Origin: Gammaproteobacteria bacterium
GTDB taxonomy: Bacteria; Pseudomonadota; Gammaproteobacteria; Steroidobacterales; Steroidobacteraceae
Reading direction: 5' to 3'
Assembly (NCBI GenBank): GCA_003164785.1
Contig: PLUE01000022.1
Coordinates: 216,590 to 280,589, forward strand
Length of the DNA: 64,000 nucleotides
The stretch's first letter is position 1. Every line of letters begins with the position of its first letter. Shown here piece by piece: positions 55,256 to 64,000 of this stretch. The translations under genes and the position numbers were made by a program. The notes below the pieces were generated by a model. It did not search any database, was not told the DNA's origin, and saw only the letters and a list, made by a program, of their open reading frames with translations.

Positions 55256-56140
55256 ATGAACGTCGCCCAAACACTTTTCTACCTTGCCTTGGGTCTGGCC
55301 GGACTCGCCTTCGTGTTCGCCGGGGTCCGAGCCGCCCGCCGCAGCCACGCACTGCGCTGGCCCACACCGATCGAGAATCTCATCGGATTCACGGTGGCCT
55401 TCTTCGACACCTTGGGCATCGGCTCGTTTGCCCCCACGACCGCAATCCTGAAACTGCGTCGCATGGTCCCCGACGAGCTGATTCCAGGGACGCTCAACGT
55501 GGGCCTCACGCCGGCCGCGCTCACGGAAGCGTTGATTTTCGTGACCGCCATCATCGTCGATCCGGTATTGCTCGTCACCGTCGTGGTGAGCGCCGCGGCC
55601 GGCGCGTGGCTCGGCGCCGGTGTGGTCGCGCGCCTGCCGCGCCGCGCGATCCAGATCACCATGGGCTTCGCCTTGGCTGTAGCCGGGTGCGTCTTTACCG
55701 CGGTCAATCTCGGCGCGTTGCCGGGCGGCGGCGTCGCCATGAGCCTCGGCGGCTGGAAATTCGGGCTGGCGGTCGGCATCAACTTCGTCCTCGGAGCCCT
55801 GATGAGCGCCGGCATCGGACTGTACGCACCGTGCATGATCACTCTGGCACTGCTCGGCATGCATCCATTGGCAGCGTTCCCCATCATGATGGGCGCCTGC
55901 GCGCTGTTGCAGCCGGTCGCCAGTTTGCGTTTCTTTCAAACGGGCGCGTTCGCCTGGGGCCCCTCTCTCGGGCTCGCCTTCGGCGGCATCGCCGGCGTGT
56001 TCGTCGCGGCGTTCATCGTCAAGTCGCTGCCGCTCGTGGCGCTGCGCTGGCTCGTGATCGTGGTGATCGCGTACGCGGCCTTCGCCATGCTGCGTTCCGC
56101 CACGCGCGACGGTGCACCGACGCTGCCACGGTCCGAGTGA
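55256..56140 (+). CDS. TauE/SafE-family membrane transporter
   Basis: A 294-residue membrane protein with about eight hydrophobic helices in two similar halves. NLIGFTVAFFDTLGIGSFAPTTAILKLRRMVPDELIPGTLNVG contains the family's first repeat (G-I-G-S-F-A-P-T), and ALMSAGIGLYAPCMITLALLGM the second. Members export sulfite, sulfoacetate or other organic anions. The upstream gap has a TATATT about 7 bases before the ATG and no clear ribosome-binding site, which might indicate a leaderless message. Confidence 0.85.
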   Translation: MNVAQTLFYLALGLAGLAFVFAGVRAARRSHALRWPTPIENLIGFTVAFFDTLGIGSFAPTTAILKLRRMVPDELIPGTLNVGLTPAALTEALIFVTAIIVDPVLLVTVVVSAAAGAWLGAGVVARLPRRAIQITMGFALAVAGCVFTAVNLGALPGGGVAMSLGGWKFGLAVGINFVLGALMSAGIGLYAPCMITLALLGMHPLAAFPIMMGACALLQPVASLRFFQTGAFAWGPSLGLAFGGIAGVFVAAFIVKSLPLVALRWLVIVVIAYAAFAMLRSATRDGAPTLPRSE

Positions 56141-56147
56141 GACTCTC

Positions 56148-56684
56148 ATGGCGGTGTCCCTGCGCAAGGCCACGCTCGCGGACATCCCGGCCCTGAGCGC
56201 ATTGATCGCAAGGTCGGCGCGGGGATTGAGCTCCGAGGACTATCGGCCGGCCCAGGTCGAGGGCGCGCTGCGCGGCGCCTTCGGCGTCGATTCCCAGTTG
56301 CTGCACGATGAAACCTATTTCGTGGCCGAAGAGAACGGCGACATGGTGGGCTGCGGCGGATGGAGTTTCCGCTCGACGCTGTTCGGCGGGGATGCCCGGG
56401 CGGAGCGCGATGCGTCGCTGCTCGAGCCGCTCACCCAATCGGCCAAGATACGGGCTTTTTTCGTCGATCCGGCTCATGCCCGCCGCGGCATCGGCACCCT
56501 GCTTCTCGAGCGCTGCGAGCAGGAGGCCAGGGCCCACGGCTTCTCGCGGGTGGAACTGATGGCGACGCTTCCCGGCGTGAAGCTCTATGCCGCTCGCGGC
56601 TATGTCGGCGCGGAGCAGGTGCGGTACGACGTCGGGTCGGGCGAAAGCATCGAGTTCCTTCCAATGTACAAGCGGCTGGCCTAG
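56148..56684 (+). CDS. GNAT-family N-acetyltransferase
   Basis: A 178-residue acyl-CoA N-acyltransferase. LRKATLADIPALSALI is the typical start, and KIRAFFVDPAHARRGIGTLLLERCEQEA carries motif A with the Q/R-x-x-G-x-G/A CoA-binding loop as RRGIG. The C-terminal ELMATLPGVKLYAARGYVG is motif B. The acceptor is unknown. It is 7 bp after the TauE/SafE gene and convergent with the DUF1415 gene, overlapping by 4 bp. Confidence 0.85.
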   Translation: MAVSLRKATLADIPALSALIARSARGLSSEDYRPAQVEGALRGAFGVDSQLLHDETYFVAEENGDMVGCGGWSFRSTLFGGDARAERDASLLEPLTQSAKIRAFFVDPAHARRGIGTLLLERCEQEARAHGFSRVELMATLPGVKLYAARGYVGAEQVRYDVGSGESIEFLPMYKRLA

Positions 56685-57217
56685 TCGTTCCACAGGGCGG
56701 CCCAACCCGCCTCGCCCAACTCGCGCAATCGCTCGATATTGTTCTCGTAGATCGAATCCGGATTCGGATACTGCGCCAGCACGCGTTCGATGCTCGCCTC
56801 GCGCAGCAGATGCAGCGTGGGATACGGGGACCGGTTGGTATGATTCTCGATGTCCTCCGGCCGCGTGCCGGTGAACTGGTACTGGGGATGAAAGCTTGCC
56901 ACCTGGATCTCGCCCTCGAGGTCGAGATCGACCACCGCGTCATCGCAGATCTGCAGGAAGTCGTTGAATTCGATGAAATCGTTGAGCACCCAGGGATGAA
57001 TCAACAGCGTGGTCTCGACCTGCCCGGGCTGCGCACGGTGCAGATGCGCGAGTTCCGTCCGCAGATCCTCCAGCAACCCCGCCGCGCTGCGCTGACCGCT
57101 CACTTGAAAGCGAATCCGGTCGGCACGGTAGACGCTTTCCGCAAAAGGACACAGACCGAGCCCGATGACCGCCCTTTCCACCCAGCGGCGCGTCTCGAGA
57201 ATGATGTCGTCGGTCAT
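56681..57217 (-). CDS. DUF1415 family protein
   Basis: A 178-residue cytoplasmic protein of unknown function. RRWVERAVIGLGLCPFAESVYRADRIRFQVS, TTLLIHPWVLNDFIEFNDFLQICDD and QVASFHPQYQFTGTRPEDIENHTNRSPYPTLHLLRE are the conserved blocks of the family, with one invariant-looking Cys and several His residues. It is alone and divergent from the isocitrate dehydrogenase gene. Confidence 0.85.
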   Translation of the reverse strand: MTDDIILETRRWVERAVIGLGLCPFAESVYRADRIRFQVSGQRSAAGLLEDLRTELAHLHRAQPGQVETTLLIHPWVLNDFIEFNDFLQICDDAVVDLDLEGEIQVASFHPQYQFTGTRPEDIENHTNRSPYPTLHLLREASIERVLAQYPNPDSIYENNIERLRELGEAGWAALWND

Positions 57218-57308
57218 GGGCGCAAATCCTGTGTGGTCGTCGGCAGTCTAATCGCCTTGAGTTCTAGTATCCTAACGGACCGCTCAATCACCGTGAGATG
57301 CAAAGACG

Positions 57309-58340
57309 ATGCTACCAACGATTCCCGCCACGCTGATCCCCGGAGATGGGATCGGACCCGAGATTGTCGATGCCACCCTCGCCGCCCTGGATGCGCTGGG
57401 TGCGCCGTTTCAATGGGATCGTCAGGTCGCGGGCCTCGAAGGCGTCAAACTCGCGGGAGACCCCCTGCCGCGCGCTGCGATCGACAGCATCCGACGTACT
57501 CGACTGGCTCTTAAAGGACCGTTGGAGACACCGTCGGGCGGCGGATATCGCTCGTCCAACGTCCGTCTGCGCGAAGAATTCAAGCTGTACGCCAATTTGC
57601 GGCCGGCCCGCACCCTCATCCCGGGCGGCCGCTACGACAACATCGACCTGGTGGTGGTGCGCGAAAATCTCGAGGGCCTGTATATCGGCCACGAGCATTA
57701 CATCGAGATCGACGACGACCCTCACGCCGTCGCCATGGCCACCGGCATCAACACCCGCCAGGGAAGCCGCCGAATCCTGGAGTTCGCCTTCGCGCACGCG
57801 GTCGCCACGGGCCGCAAGAAGGTCGCGATCGTGCACAAAGCCAACATCATGAAGGCGCTCACCGGCATTTTCCTGGAAACCGGCCTGGAACTGTACGAGC
57901 GCAAGTACAAGGGTCAATTCGTGCTGGAGACCGTCATCATCGACGCGTGCGCCATGAAACTGGTGCTGAACCCCTGGCAATTCGACACGTTGGTCACCAC
58001 CAACCTGTTCGGAGACATCTTGTCGGACCTGGTCGCCGGACTGGTGGGCGGCTTAGGGATGACCCCGGGCGCCAATATCGGCGCGGACGCGGCCATTTTC
58101 GAGGCCGTGCACGGCTCCGCTCCGGACATCGCCGGAAAAGGGATCGCCAATCCGACGGCCATCCTGCTGGCATCCGCCATGATGCTGGAGCACTGCAAGC
58201 TGCCGGATCTGGCGCTGCGATTGCGCACCGCACTCGACGAGACGCTGAACATCGACAAGGCACGGACCGGCGACCTGGGCGGCCACACGAGCACCGCCGA
58301 TTTCACGCGGGCGTTGGTCAAGCGCATCAGCAATGGCTGA
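57309..58340 (+). CDS. NAD-dependent isocitrate dehydrogenase
   Basis: Oxidative decarboxylation of isocitrate in the TCA cycle. The 343-residue protein is the short form of the isocitrate/isopropylmalate dehydrogenase family. ATLIPGDGIGPEIVDATL begins the fold. ENLEGLYIGHEHYIE and KANIMKALTGIFLE fit the substrate and catalytic sites. DALVTTNLFGDILSDL-type metal residues are in TLVTTNLFGDILSDLVAGL. GANIGADAAIFEAVHGSAPDIAGKGIANPTA is close to NAD-linked IDH and unlike LeuB. Homoisocitrate or isopropylmalate dehydrogenase is less likely. Confidence 0.88.
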   Translation: MLPTIPATLIPGDGIGPEIVDATLAALDALGAPFQWDRQVAGLEGVKLAGDPLPRAAIDSIRRTRLALKGPLETPSGGGYRSSNVRLREEFKLYANLRPARTLIPGGRYDNIDLVVVRENLEGLYIGHEHYIEIDDDPHAVAMATGINTRQGSRRILEFAFAHAVATGRKKVAIVHKANIMKALTGIFLETGLELYERKYKGQFVLETVIIDACAMKLVLNPWQFDTLVTTNLFGDILSDLVAGLVGGLGMTPGANIGADAAIFEAVHGSAPDIAGKGIANPTAILLASAMMLEHCKLPDLALRLRTALDETLNIDKARTGDLGGHTSTADFTRALVKRISNG

Positions 58341-58352
58341 TCGCCAGCGCTC

Positions 58353-59273
58353 ATGCCCGCGATAATTTCGATCGCCAATCTGGCCAAATCGTACGCCTCG
58401 GGTGTCCATGCACTGAAACCGATCGATCTCGAGATCGAGAAGGGCGAGATTTTCGCCCTTCTCGGCCCGAACGGCGCCGGCAAGACGACGCTCATCAACA
58501 TCATCTGCGGCATCGTGACCGCGAGCAGCGGCTCCGTGACCGCCGATGGCCATGACATCGTGCGCGACTACCGGGCGGCCCGCGCGAAGATCGGGCTCGT
58601 TCCCCAGGAACTGACCACCGACGCATTCGAAACCGTCTGGGCCACGATCACGTTCAGCCGGGGGTTGTTCGGCCGCCCCCCCAACCCCGCCTACCTCACC
58701 GGCTTGCTGCACGACTTGTCGCTGTCGGACAAGCGGGATGCCAAGATCATGACGCTGTCGGGAGGCATGAAGCGGCGCGTCATGATCGCCAAGGCCCTGT
58801 CGCACGAACCGGAAATCCTGTTCCTGGACGAGCCCACCGCCGGTGTCGACGTCGAACTGCGGCGCGACATGTGGAATCTGGTGCGGCGTCTGCGCGAGGG
58901 CGGCGTCACCATCATCCTCACCACGCATTACATCGAGGAAGCCGAGGAGATGGCCGACCGGATCGGCGTCATCAACAAGGGCGCCCTCGTGCTGGTCGAG
59001 GAAAAGAAGGCGCTGATGAGAAAGCTCGGCAAGCGCCAGGTCACGCTGCATCTGGCGAACCCGCTTAGGGCCATCCCCGCCGAATTTGCGCCATGGCGGC
59101 TGGAATTGAAATCCGCGGGCCGCGACCTGGTCTACACGGTCAACGGCGGCGAGAACATGGATATCGCCCGGCTGCTCGACCAGATGAGCAGATCCTCGGT
59201 GGCCATCACCGACCTGCAAACCCACCAGAGCTCGCTCGAGGACATCTTCGTCAGCCTGGTGAGCAACCGATGA
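58353..59273 (+). CDS. ABC exporter ATPase, YadG-like
   Basis: A 306-residue ATPase of the ABC-2 class. Walker A is [14 protein letters not shown], the Q-loop IGLVPQELT, the signature [16 protein letters not shown], Walker [14 protein letters not shown] and the H-loop [12 protein letters not shown]. The C-terminal 80 residues are the usual extension for this class. It is 12 bp after the isocitrate dehydrogenase gene and followed by the matching permease. The pair resembles YadG/YadH, whose substrate is unknown. Confidence 0.93.
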   Translation: MPAIISIANLAKSYASGVHALKPIDLEIEKGEIFALLGPNGAGKTTLINIICGIVTASSGSVTADGHDIVRDYRAARAKIGLVPQELTTDAFETVWATITFSRGLFGRPPNPAYLTGLLHDLSLSDKRDAKIMTLSGGMKRRVMIAKALSHEPEILFLDEPTAGVDVELRRDMWNLVRRLREGGVTIILTTHYIEEAEEMADRIGVINKGALVLVEEKKALMRKLGKRQVTLHLANPLRAIPAEFAPWRLELKSAGRDLVYTVNGGENMDIARLLDQMSRSSVAITDLQTHQSSLEDIFVSLVSNR

Positions 59274-59307
59274 GCCGTGCCACTCCCGACCACCGCGCGC
59301 CGAGCCG

Positions 59308-60093
59308 GTGAACCGCCCCGCCATGCCCGCCTTCAACCGCCATGGCGTGTGGGCCATCTACCGATTCGAGATGGCGCGCGCGCTGCGCACGCTGGTGCAA
59401 AGCCTCGTGACCCCGGTCATCACCACCTCGCTGTATTTTGTCGTGTTCGGCGCGGCGATCGGCTCGCGCATGAATGCCGTGTCGGGCGTCGATTACGGCG
59501 CGTTCATCGTGCCGGGGCTCATCATGCTCGCGCTGTTCACCGAAAGCCTCTCGAACGCGTCGTACGGCATATTCTTTCCCAAGTTCATCGGCACCATTTA
59601 CGAGCTCCTGTCGGCCCCGATCTCCTATGCTGAGATCGTCCTCGCCTACGTGGGGGCCGCCGCATCCAAGTCGATTTTCCTCTCCCTGGTCATCCTGGCC
59701 ACGGCGTCGGCATTCGTGCACATCCACATTCTGCACCCCGTCTGGATGATCGCCTTCCTGGTGATGACCGCGGTCACCTTCAGTCTGTTCGGATTCATTC
59801 TGGGATTGTGGGCGAAGGGCTGGGAACAGCTGCAATTCATCCCGATGCTGGTGATCACGCCGCTCACGTTCCTGGGCGGCGCGTTCTATTCCATCGGCAT
59901 GCTGCCGCCGGCCTGGCGCACCTTCAGCCTGTTCAATCCCATCGTGTATTTGATCAGCGGATTCCGCTGGTGCTTCTACGGCGTCGCCGACGTCAACGTC
60001 GCCGTGAGCTTCGGCATGACGCTCGGATTTTTCGCGCTGTGCCTGGCGGTGATCTCGTGGATCTTCAAGACGGGCTACCGGATCAAGAACTGA
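59308..60093 (+). CDS. ABC-2 type permease, YadH-like
   Basis: A 261-residue membrane protein with about six helices. [40 protein letters not shown] and [41 protein letters not shown] are the ABC-2 transporter signature regions. Start is either the GTG used here or an ATG 15 bases downstream; neither has a clear ribosome-binding site. It is the partner of the preceding ATPase and ends this plus-strand block. Confidence 0.9.
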   Translation: MNRPAMPAFNRHGVWAIYRFEMARALRTLVQSLVTPVITTSLYFVVFGAAIGSRMNAVSGVDYGAFIVPGLIMLALFTESLSNASYGIFFPKFIGTIYELLSAPISYAEIVLAYVGAAASKSIFLSLVILATASAFVHIHILHPVWMIAFLVMTAVTFSLFGFILGLWAKGWEQLQFIPMLVITPLTFLGGAFYSIGMLPPAWRTFSLFNPIVYLISGFRWCFYGVADVNVAVSFGMTLGFFALCLAVISWIFKTGYRIKN

Positions 60094-60123
60094 CGGCGGG
60101 CGCCATGACAAGCCGGTGCCATG

Positions 60124-60158
60124 AAAAAAGGGTGACAGCGAAAAATTCGCCGCCACCC
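60124..60158 (-). terminator. Intrinsic terminator after the TonB-dependent receptor gene
   Basis: On the minus strand a 13-bp stem (GGGTGGCGGCGAA with its complement, two G-T pairs) closes a 3-base loop and runs into six T residues, 34 bases after the receptor stop. Confidence 0.88.
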
Positions 60159-60191
60159 CAGAGTCACCACTTTACAAACGATTGCTAAACG

Positions 60192-62804
60192 CTAGAACTT
60201 GTACACCGCCTTGACGTAGTAAAAGCCTCCGTTGATGCCGAATGGCGAGAAGATCGGATATTGCGTGACCGCGGCGTTGTCCCCTGCAGCGATTTCATGT
60301 TGCAAAATGCTGCTGTTGAGCCGACCCGGAAAACGATTCAGCAAGTTCTGCGCGCCGACCGCCAAATTGAGATGCTCCGTGAACTGGAAACCGACATCCA
60401 AATTCGTGATGGGTGTGATGCCGATCGAGTCCTTGAAGTACTCGAAGTTGCCGGTCGGGTTGTCGCCGTCGTCGTTCTCGAAATCCGACGTCGGACCGTA
60501 GATCTTCTCCACGAGATTGACCGTCAACTTGTCGAGCTGCAGCAACGCGCCGAAGTTCACCACGTACTTGGGACTGGCGGTGGTCAGTTCCGAATAGGCG
60601 GTTTGGTCATACAGCACGGCTCCCGTCAATGACGCCGGCGTCGCCGCGTACTTCGTGATCGATGTCGTGTTCACGTTGGCGCTGACCGACCAGGTGATCT
60701 TGCCGAAGTTGTAGTCGTACGGAAAGTTGAACACCAGGTCAGCCCCGTCCGTGCGCGTATCGATGCCGTTGGCAAACACATTGATGCCGTATGAACCGCA
60801 AACGATGGATGCGCTTGGGCCTGGCGGACAGGTGCCTAGAATCGCCGGATCGATGACATCTGTGCCGTGCGCATAAGCGGCGATGGCCGCGCCGACGCCC
60901 GCGTAAGCGCCCGTCGGTACGCCATTGATCTGGCCCGCGACGTTGCCGCTGCCGACGATCCGATTCGTGATCCCGATCTGATAAAGGTCCAGAGTCGCGC
61001 TCAGGTGCTCGTACGGCCGCCACACGAAGCCCAAGCTGTAATCGATCGACTTTTCGGGCTGCAGGCCGTTGCCGAGTCCCAGCAGCTTTCCTGCATCCGA
61101 ATTGGGCGGCAACTGAACATACGCCGTGAGCGGCCCGACATTCGTCGAGGAGTAGTACTCTTCGGCCAGGGTGGGCGCGCGGAAGCCGTTGTTGACCGCG
61201 CCTCGTATCGCGAACTCGGGCGTAAAGTCATAGCGCGCGCTGAGCTTGCCGATGGTGGTGCTGCCAAAGTCGCTGTAATGCTCGAACCGAACCGCCGCAT
61301 CCAGTTGCAAGGCATCGACGGGTTTGACCGCAAAATCGAGGTAACCCGCATCGTTCTTGCGCGAATGGGAGCCGGCATCGAGCGGCGTGAAGCCTGGATA
61401 CGATGACGCGCCGCCGTCTTCATAGGAAATCAGTGGTCCTGCGCCGATCGAGTAAGTGTCACGGCGATGCTCGAAGCCGAAGGCGACGTTCAGCGGACCG
61501 GCAAGACCGACATCGAACGGGTGCCGGAAATCCAACGTGCTGGTCCATTGCGTCGCTTGCAGGGAACCGTCGTAGATATTGCTGAGCATGCCCGCGGCCG
61601 CACTGCCGGTATCGCCGTACAGACCGGTATTGACGGTATCCAGTGTATATAACTCATCGTGATCTCCGCCGAACCCCGTCGCCAAGTCCCAGTCCCAACC
61701 AAGGATCGTTCCTTTGACGCCGGCGGTGAATTGATAGTCGTCCTCGTAATTCGCCTCTTGGGGATTGAAGCCATTGGGCTGCGCATAGGTCGTTACGCCG
61801 CCGGCGGTGTAGGCGACCTTGTCCGGCATGCGATAGTTCTCATACGACGCCGCGTCCTTATGACCATAGGTGGCGACCAAGTACAGTTCCGTGCCTCCGT
61901 CGAAGTCCCAGCCGGCATTGACGGCCGCGAGCTTTTGCTGAACCGCCGCATCTCCGGAGATGCGGTTCAGATTCGGGTAGCCGCCGACATTTGCCGCGTT
62001 CGTATCCGGATATCCGGCTGCAGCCAGATTGGACGAGTACAGGCGCGGGTCCTCCTCGCCCACGTTGCTGTGGCCATGATTGCGGAAATCACCCGTGAGG
62101 TTGAAGTATCCGCCCTCGGTGGGTTCCAAGCCCAGGTTGGCGCTGACATCCTCGGTCTTGCCGCCGCCGTTGTTCCCGTACTGACCATAGAGCCCGGACA
62201 CCGTGCCGCCCGACGAGTTCTTCTTCAGAATGATGTTGATCACACCCGCGATGGCGTCGCTGCCGTACTGCGCCGCCGCGCCGTCGGTCAGTACCTCGAC
62301 GTGGTCGATGGCATCGAGCGGAATGAAGTTGAGGTCGACCCCGGCACCGCCCTGGAAGGGCGAGCCCGCATCGATTGCGACGTTCGCCGTGGTATGGCGC
62401 CGCTTGCCGTTGACCAGCACCAGCACGTCGTTCGGGCTCACGCCGCGCAGACGTGCCTGCAGCGTCTGGCCGGACATGTCGAAACCGAAGGCTTGCATCT
62501 GCAAGGAAGGGACAACTTGCGCGAGGGCCGACATGAGATCGGGCGCTCCGGTTGCTTTCAAGGACGCGGCGGAGACAACTTGAATGGGGGTCGCGCTATC
62601 CAGCGCTCTGACTCCAACCTCGCGCGTTCCGGTCACGATGACTTCGTCGATGCCTCCCGCATCCGCGGTGGGGACCGCCTGCGCATCTGACGCGGCGGTA
62701 TCGGCCATGGCAGATGCGAGAGGCAGCAACATCGCGCTGCTACAAAGCATCGCAATCGCAAGTCGCAAGGTCACTGGCAGAGCTTTGTTGGAACTAGTAG
62801 GCAT
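60192..62804 (-). CDS. TonB-dependent outer membrane receptor
   Basis: An 870-residue receptor with a signal peptide (LRLAIAMLCSSAMLLPLASAMA), a TonB box-like DEVIVTGTR, a plug domain (PIQVVSAASLKATGAPDLMSALAQVVPSLQ, LVLVNGKRRHTTANVAID, VEVLTDGAAAQYGSDAIAGVINIILKKN) and a 22-strand barrel ending in aromatic FYYVKAVYKF. The plug contains the usual GxDAIAGVIN block. This large subgroup in Xanthomonadales-like bacteria usually takes up plant- or peptide-derived compounds rather than siderophores, but the ligand here is unknown. It is followed by a strong terminator and preceded by a 416-bp region shared with the divergent hydrolase. Confidence 0.92.
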   Translation of the reverse strand: MPTSSNKALPVTLRLAIAMLCSSAMLLPLASAMADTAASDAQAVPTADAGGIDEVIVTGTREVGVRALDSATPIQVVSAASLKATGAPDLMSALAQVVPSLQMQAFGFDMSGQTLQARLRGVSPNDVLVLVNGKRRHTTANVAIDAGSPFQGGAGVDLNFIPLDAIDHVEVLTDGAAAQYGSDAIAGVINIILKKNSSGGTVSGLYGQYGNNGGGKTEDVSANLGLEPTEGGYFNLTGDFRNHGHSNVGEEDPRLYSSNLAAAGYPDTNAANVGGYPNLNRISGDAAVQQKLAAVNAGWDFDGGTELYLVATYGHKDAASYENYRMPDKVAYTAGGVTTYAQPNGFNPQEANYEDDYQFTAGVKGTILGWDWDLATGFGGDHDELYTLDTVNTGLYGDTGSAAAGMLSNIYDGSLQATQWTSTLDFRHPFDVGLAGPLNVAFGFEHRRDTYSIGAGPLISYEDGGASSYPGFTPLDAGSHSRKNDAGYLDFAVKPVDALQLDAAVRFEHYSDFGSTTIGKLSARYDFTPEFAIRGAVNNGFRAPTLAEEYYSSTNVGPLTAYVQLPPNSDAGKLLGLGNGLQPEKSIDYSLGFVWRPYEHLSATLDLYQIGITNRIVGSGNVAGQINGVPTGAYAGVGAAIAAYAHGTDVIDPAILGTCPPGPSASIVCGSYGINVFANGIDTRTDGADLVFNFPYDYNFGKITWSVSANVNTTSITKYAATPASLTGAVLYDQTAYSELTTASPKYVVNFGALLQLDKLTVNLVEKIYGPTSDFENDDGDNPTGNFEYFKDSIGITPITNLDVGFQFTEHLNLAVGAQNLLNRFPGRLNSSILQHEIAAGDNAAVTQYPIFSPFGINGGFYYVKAVYKF

Positions 62805-63220
62805 ATGATCTCCCTGTTTGAATACGATTCAGCGCCGCCCCGGATCCGCCGCACCGCCCTTCGACCAATGCGTCGCGACGGCACATCCCTGCTGGCAGCA
62901 GCAATCAAGATTGCAAATTGCAGGCCAGCCGCGACATTGCGCCCGAGATGAGGAATCGCACAAGCAACAAAAAATTATTACCTAATAATAATCAACAGGT
63001 TATGAGTTGCATCTTCGTCCAAGATGGCGGCAGATTTGTTGTTATTGCGCAACAAAAGGGCAAAAAGACGCCGATTCAGAGCAAGAACGGTGCGCAATAC
63101 CGCGGTCGCTGCCCCACAAATGCGCACCAGCACACGGTGTCCAGCCACGTGCCACCAAGATGTTGTAGGGATCGCATTGTTTTGGTGAACTTCGAAGTTG
63201 ATGCACGTAAACTTTGCGTG
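62805..63220. promoter_or_regulatory. AT-rich divergent regulatory region
   Basis: This 416-bp gap separates the TonB receptor (minus) from a secreted hydrolase (plus). It holds AT-rich patches (about 62968-63002) unlike the rest of the window and an inverted repeat TTGTTG...CAACAA at 63036-63055 that overlaps the palindrome TTGCGCAA. No open frame here looks coding. Promoters cannot be fixed with confidence. Confidence 0.5.
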
Positions 63221-64000
63221 ATGCAAAAATATAGTACGGAACTTGGAACAATCCTCTGCAGCCTGATTCTGTCCGCCGCGATGCCATATCCGGGACATGC
63301 GGCGCCCGACGAGTCGTCGCCCGCTCACCCAGCCGCCCCACCGCCGCCGAAGATCGATCTCGACGCCTTCGATGCCCGGAAGAAGACCCTGCCGCTCCCC
63401 GATGGCGAGACCCTGGCCTACATCGACATGGGCAACCCCAAGGGCTTTCCGGTCGTCTTGATTCATGGCTATACCGACAACGCGCGCGACTGGGTTCCCC
63501 TGCTGCCGTACCTGTCGACGAGCTTTCGCTTGATCCTGGTCGACATCCGCGGCCACGGACAGTCGAGCAAACCCGAGTGCTGCTACAGCCGCCTGGACTT
63601 CGCCTATGACATCAAGCTGCTGCTCGACGCGCTCAAGGTGGACAAGGCCGACATCGTCGGCCACTCGCTCGGCAGCATCATCGCCCAGACCTTTGCGGAG
63701 TATTGGCCCGAGCGCACGTCACACGTGGTGCTCATCGCCTCGACCGGCGGCCAGCCCCCCGGCGCGCCGAAGAAGGCTCCGGAATTCGACTTCGCCGCGC
63801 AGATTCGCCAGCTCAAGGAACCCATCGATCCGGACTCGCCCTTCATGATTGCCTGGTGGGATTCGCCCACACCGGTCGATCCCGATTTCATCCGCCGTCA
63901 GCGCAAGGACGCCGCCGGCATTCCGCTGCGGGTCTGGCTCGCGGTTCTCGATCAAGGACTCTCGTCCGACACGGGGTATATGGACCTGCAGCGCACGCTG
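63221..64000 (+). CDS. Secreted alpha/beta hydrolase (3' end outside window)
   Basis: The 260 visible codons start at an ATG giving MQKYSTELGTILCSLILSA, a Sec-type signal peptide ending near GHAAPD, then a Pro/Ala linker. The hydrolase part has FPVVLIHGYTDNARDW (oxyanion block), LILVDIRGHGQSSKP, the nucleophile elbow DIVGHSLGSIIAQ and VVLIASTGG. The Asp and His of the triad lie beyond or near the window end. The frame runs off the end with no stop. An ATG 20 bases upstream is in another frame and ends at once. Substrate unknown; its neighbour, a TonB receptor, might import its product. Confidence 0.85.
   Translation, partial: MQKYSTELGTILCSLILSAAMPYPGHAAPDESSPAHPAAPPPPKIDLDAFDARKKTLPLPDGETLAYIDMGNPKGFPVVLIHGYTDNARDWVPLLPYLSTSFRLILVDIRGHGQSSKPECCYSRLDFAYDIKLLLDALKVDKADIVGHSLGSIIAQTFAEYWPERTSHVVLIASTGGQPPGAPKKAPEFDFAAQIRQLKEPIDPDSPFMIAWWDSPTPVDPDFIRRQRKDAAGIPLRVWLAVLDQGLSSDTGYMDLQRTL

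Overview
The window is a GC-rich stretch of a gammaproteobacterial chromosome. SMC/ScpAB condensin instead of MukBEF, a long N-terminal DksA extension, a NAD-type isocitrate dehydrogenase and gene orders shared with Pseudomonas and Xanthomonas suggest a Nevskiales/Steroidobacterales/Xanthomonadales-like lineage. This placement is inference from gene order and protein likeness. The window is mostly core chromosome, with a smaller accessory part at about 46-63 kb.

Layout. 1-1.4 kb: end of an alpha/beta hydrolase and a JmjC-like cupin. 1.6-12.9 kb (minus strand): gyrA-serC-pheA-aroA-cmk-rpsA-ihfB-lapB-galU. 13.1-19.7 kb (plus): a TRZ/ATZ-type amidohydrolase homologue, ubiG, a MupP/Gph-like phosphatase, rmuC, a squalene/phytoene-synthase-family gene, yciK and a MetX-like hydrolase. 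19.7-24.9 kb (minus): yciO, an M50 protease, trpS, scpA, scpB and an rluB-like gene, mostly with 1-4 bp overlaps. 25-26.8 kb (plus): yciB, a bolA-like gene and a lipoprotein PpiC. 27-33.4 kb (minus): smc-zipA-ligA. 33.5-36.4 kb (plus): queF, dksA, gluQ, phaR. 36.4-45.9 kb (minus): an M13 peptidase remnant, pnp, rpsO, truB, rbfA, infB, nusA, rimP and a glycine-tailed RRM protein. These supply transcription, translation initiation, tRNA/rRNA modification and RNA decay.

Accessory part. 46.2-48 kb: a methyltransferase-like protein and an LpxL-type acyltransferase. 48.1-49.6 kb: collapsed remains of a stressosome-like Rsb module (STAS, RsbT/SpoIIE, histidine kinase). 49.8-55 kb: a compact amine dehydrogenase operon (mauB-mauE-mauD-mauA, two monohaem cytochromes c, an APC permease) that should oxidise a primary amine in the periplasm, pass electrons to cytochrome c and import the amine or its product. 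55-64 kb: a fragment of a YtcJ-like amidohydrolase, a TauE/SafE exporter, a GNAT acetyltransferase, a DUF1415 protein, NAD-isocitrate dehydrogenase, a YadG/YadH-like ABC exporter, a TonB-dependent receptor and the 5' part of another secreted hydrolase.

The strongest unusual signal is loss of catalytic residues or domains in genes that otherwise look intact: the amidohydrolase in the ubiG operon has lost every recognisable metal ligand, the RluB homologue lacks the catalytic Asp of its GRLD motif, DksA has one of four zinc cysteines, and the Rsb genes have precise internal deletions. gluQ also has no ordinary start codon ahead of its HIGH-type motif. No tRNA, rRNA, CRISPR array or insertion sequence was recognised.
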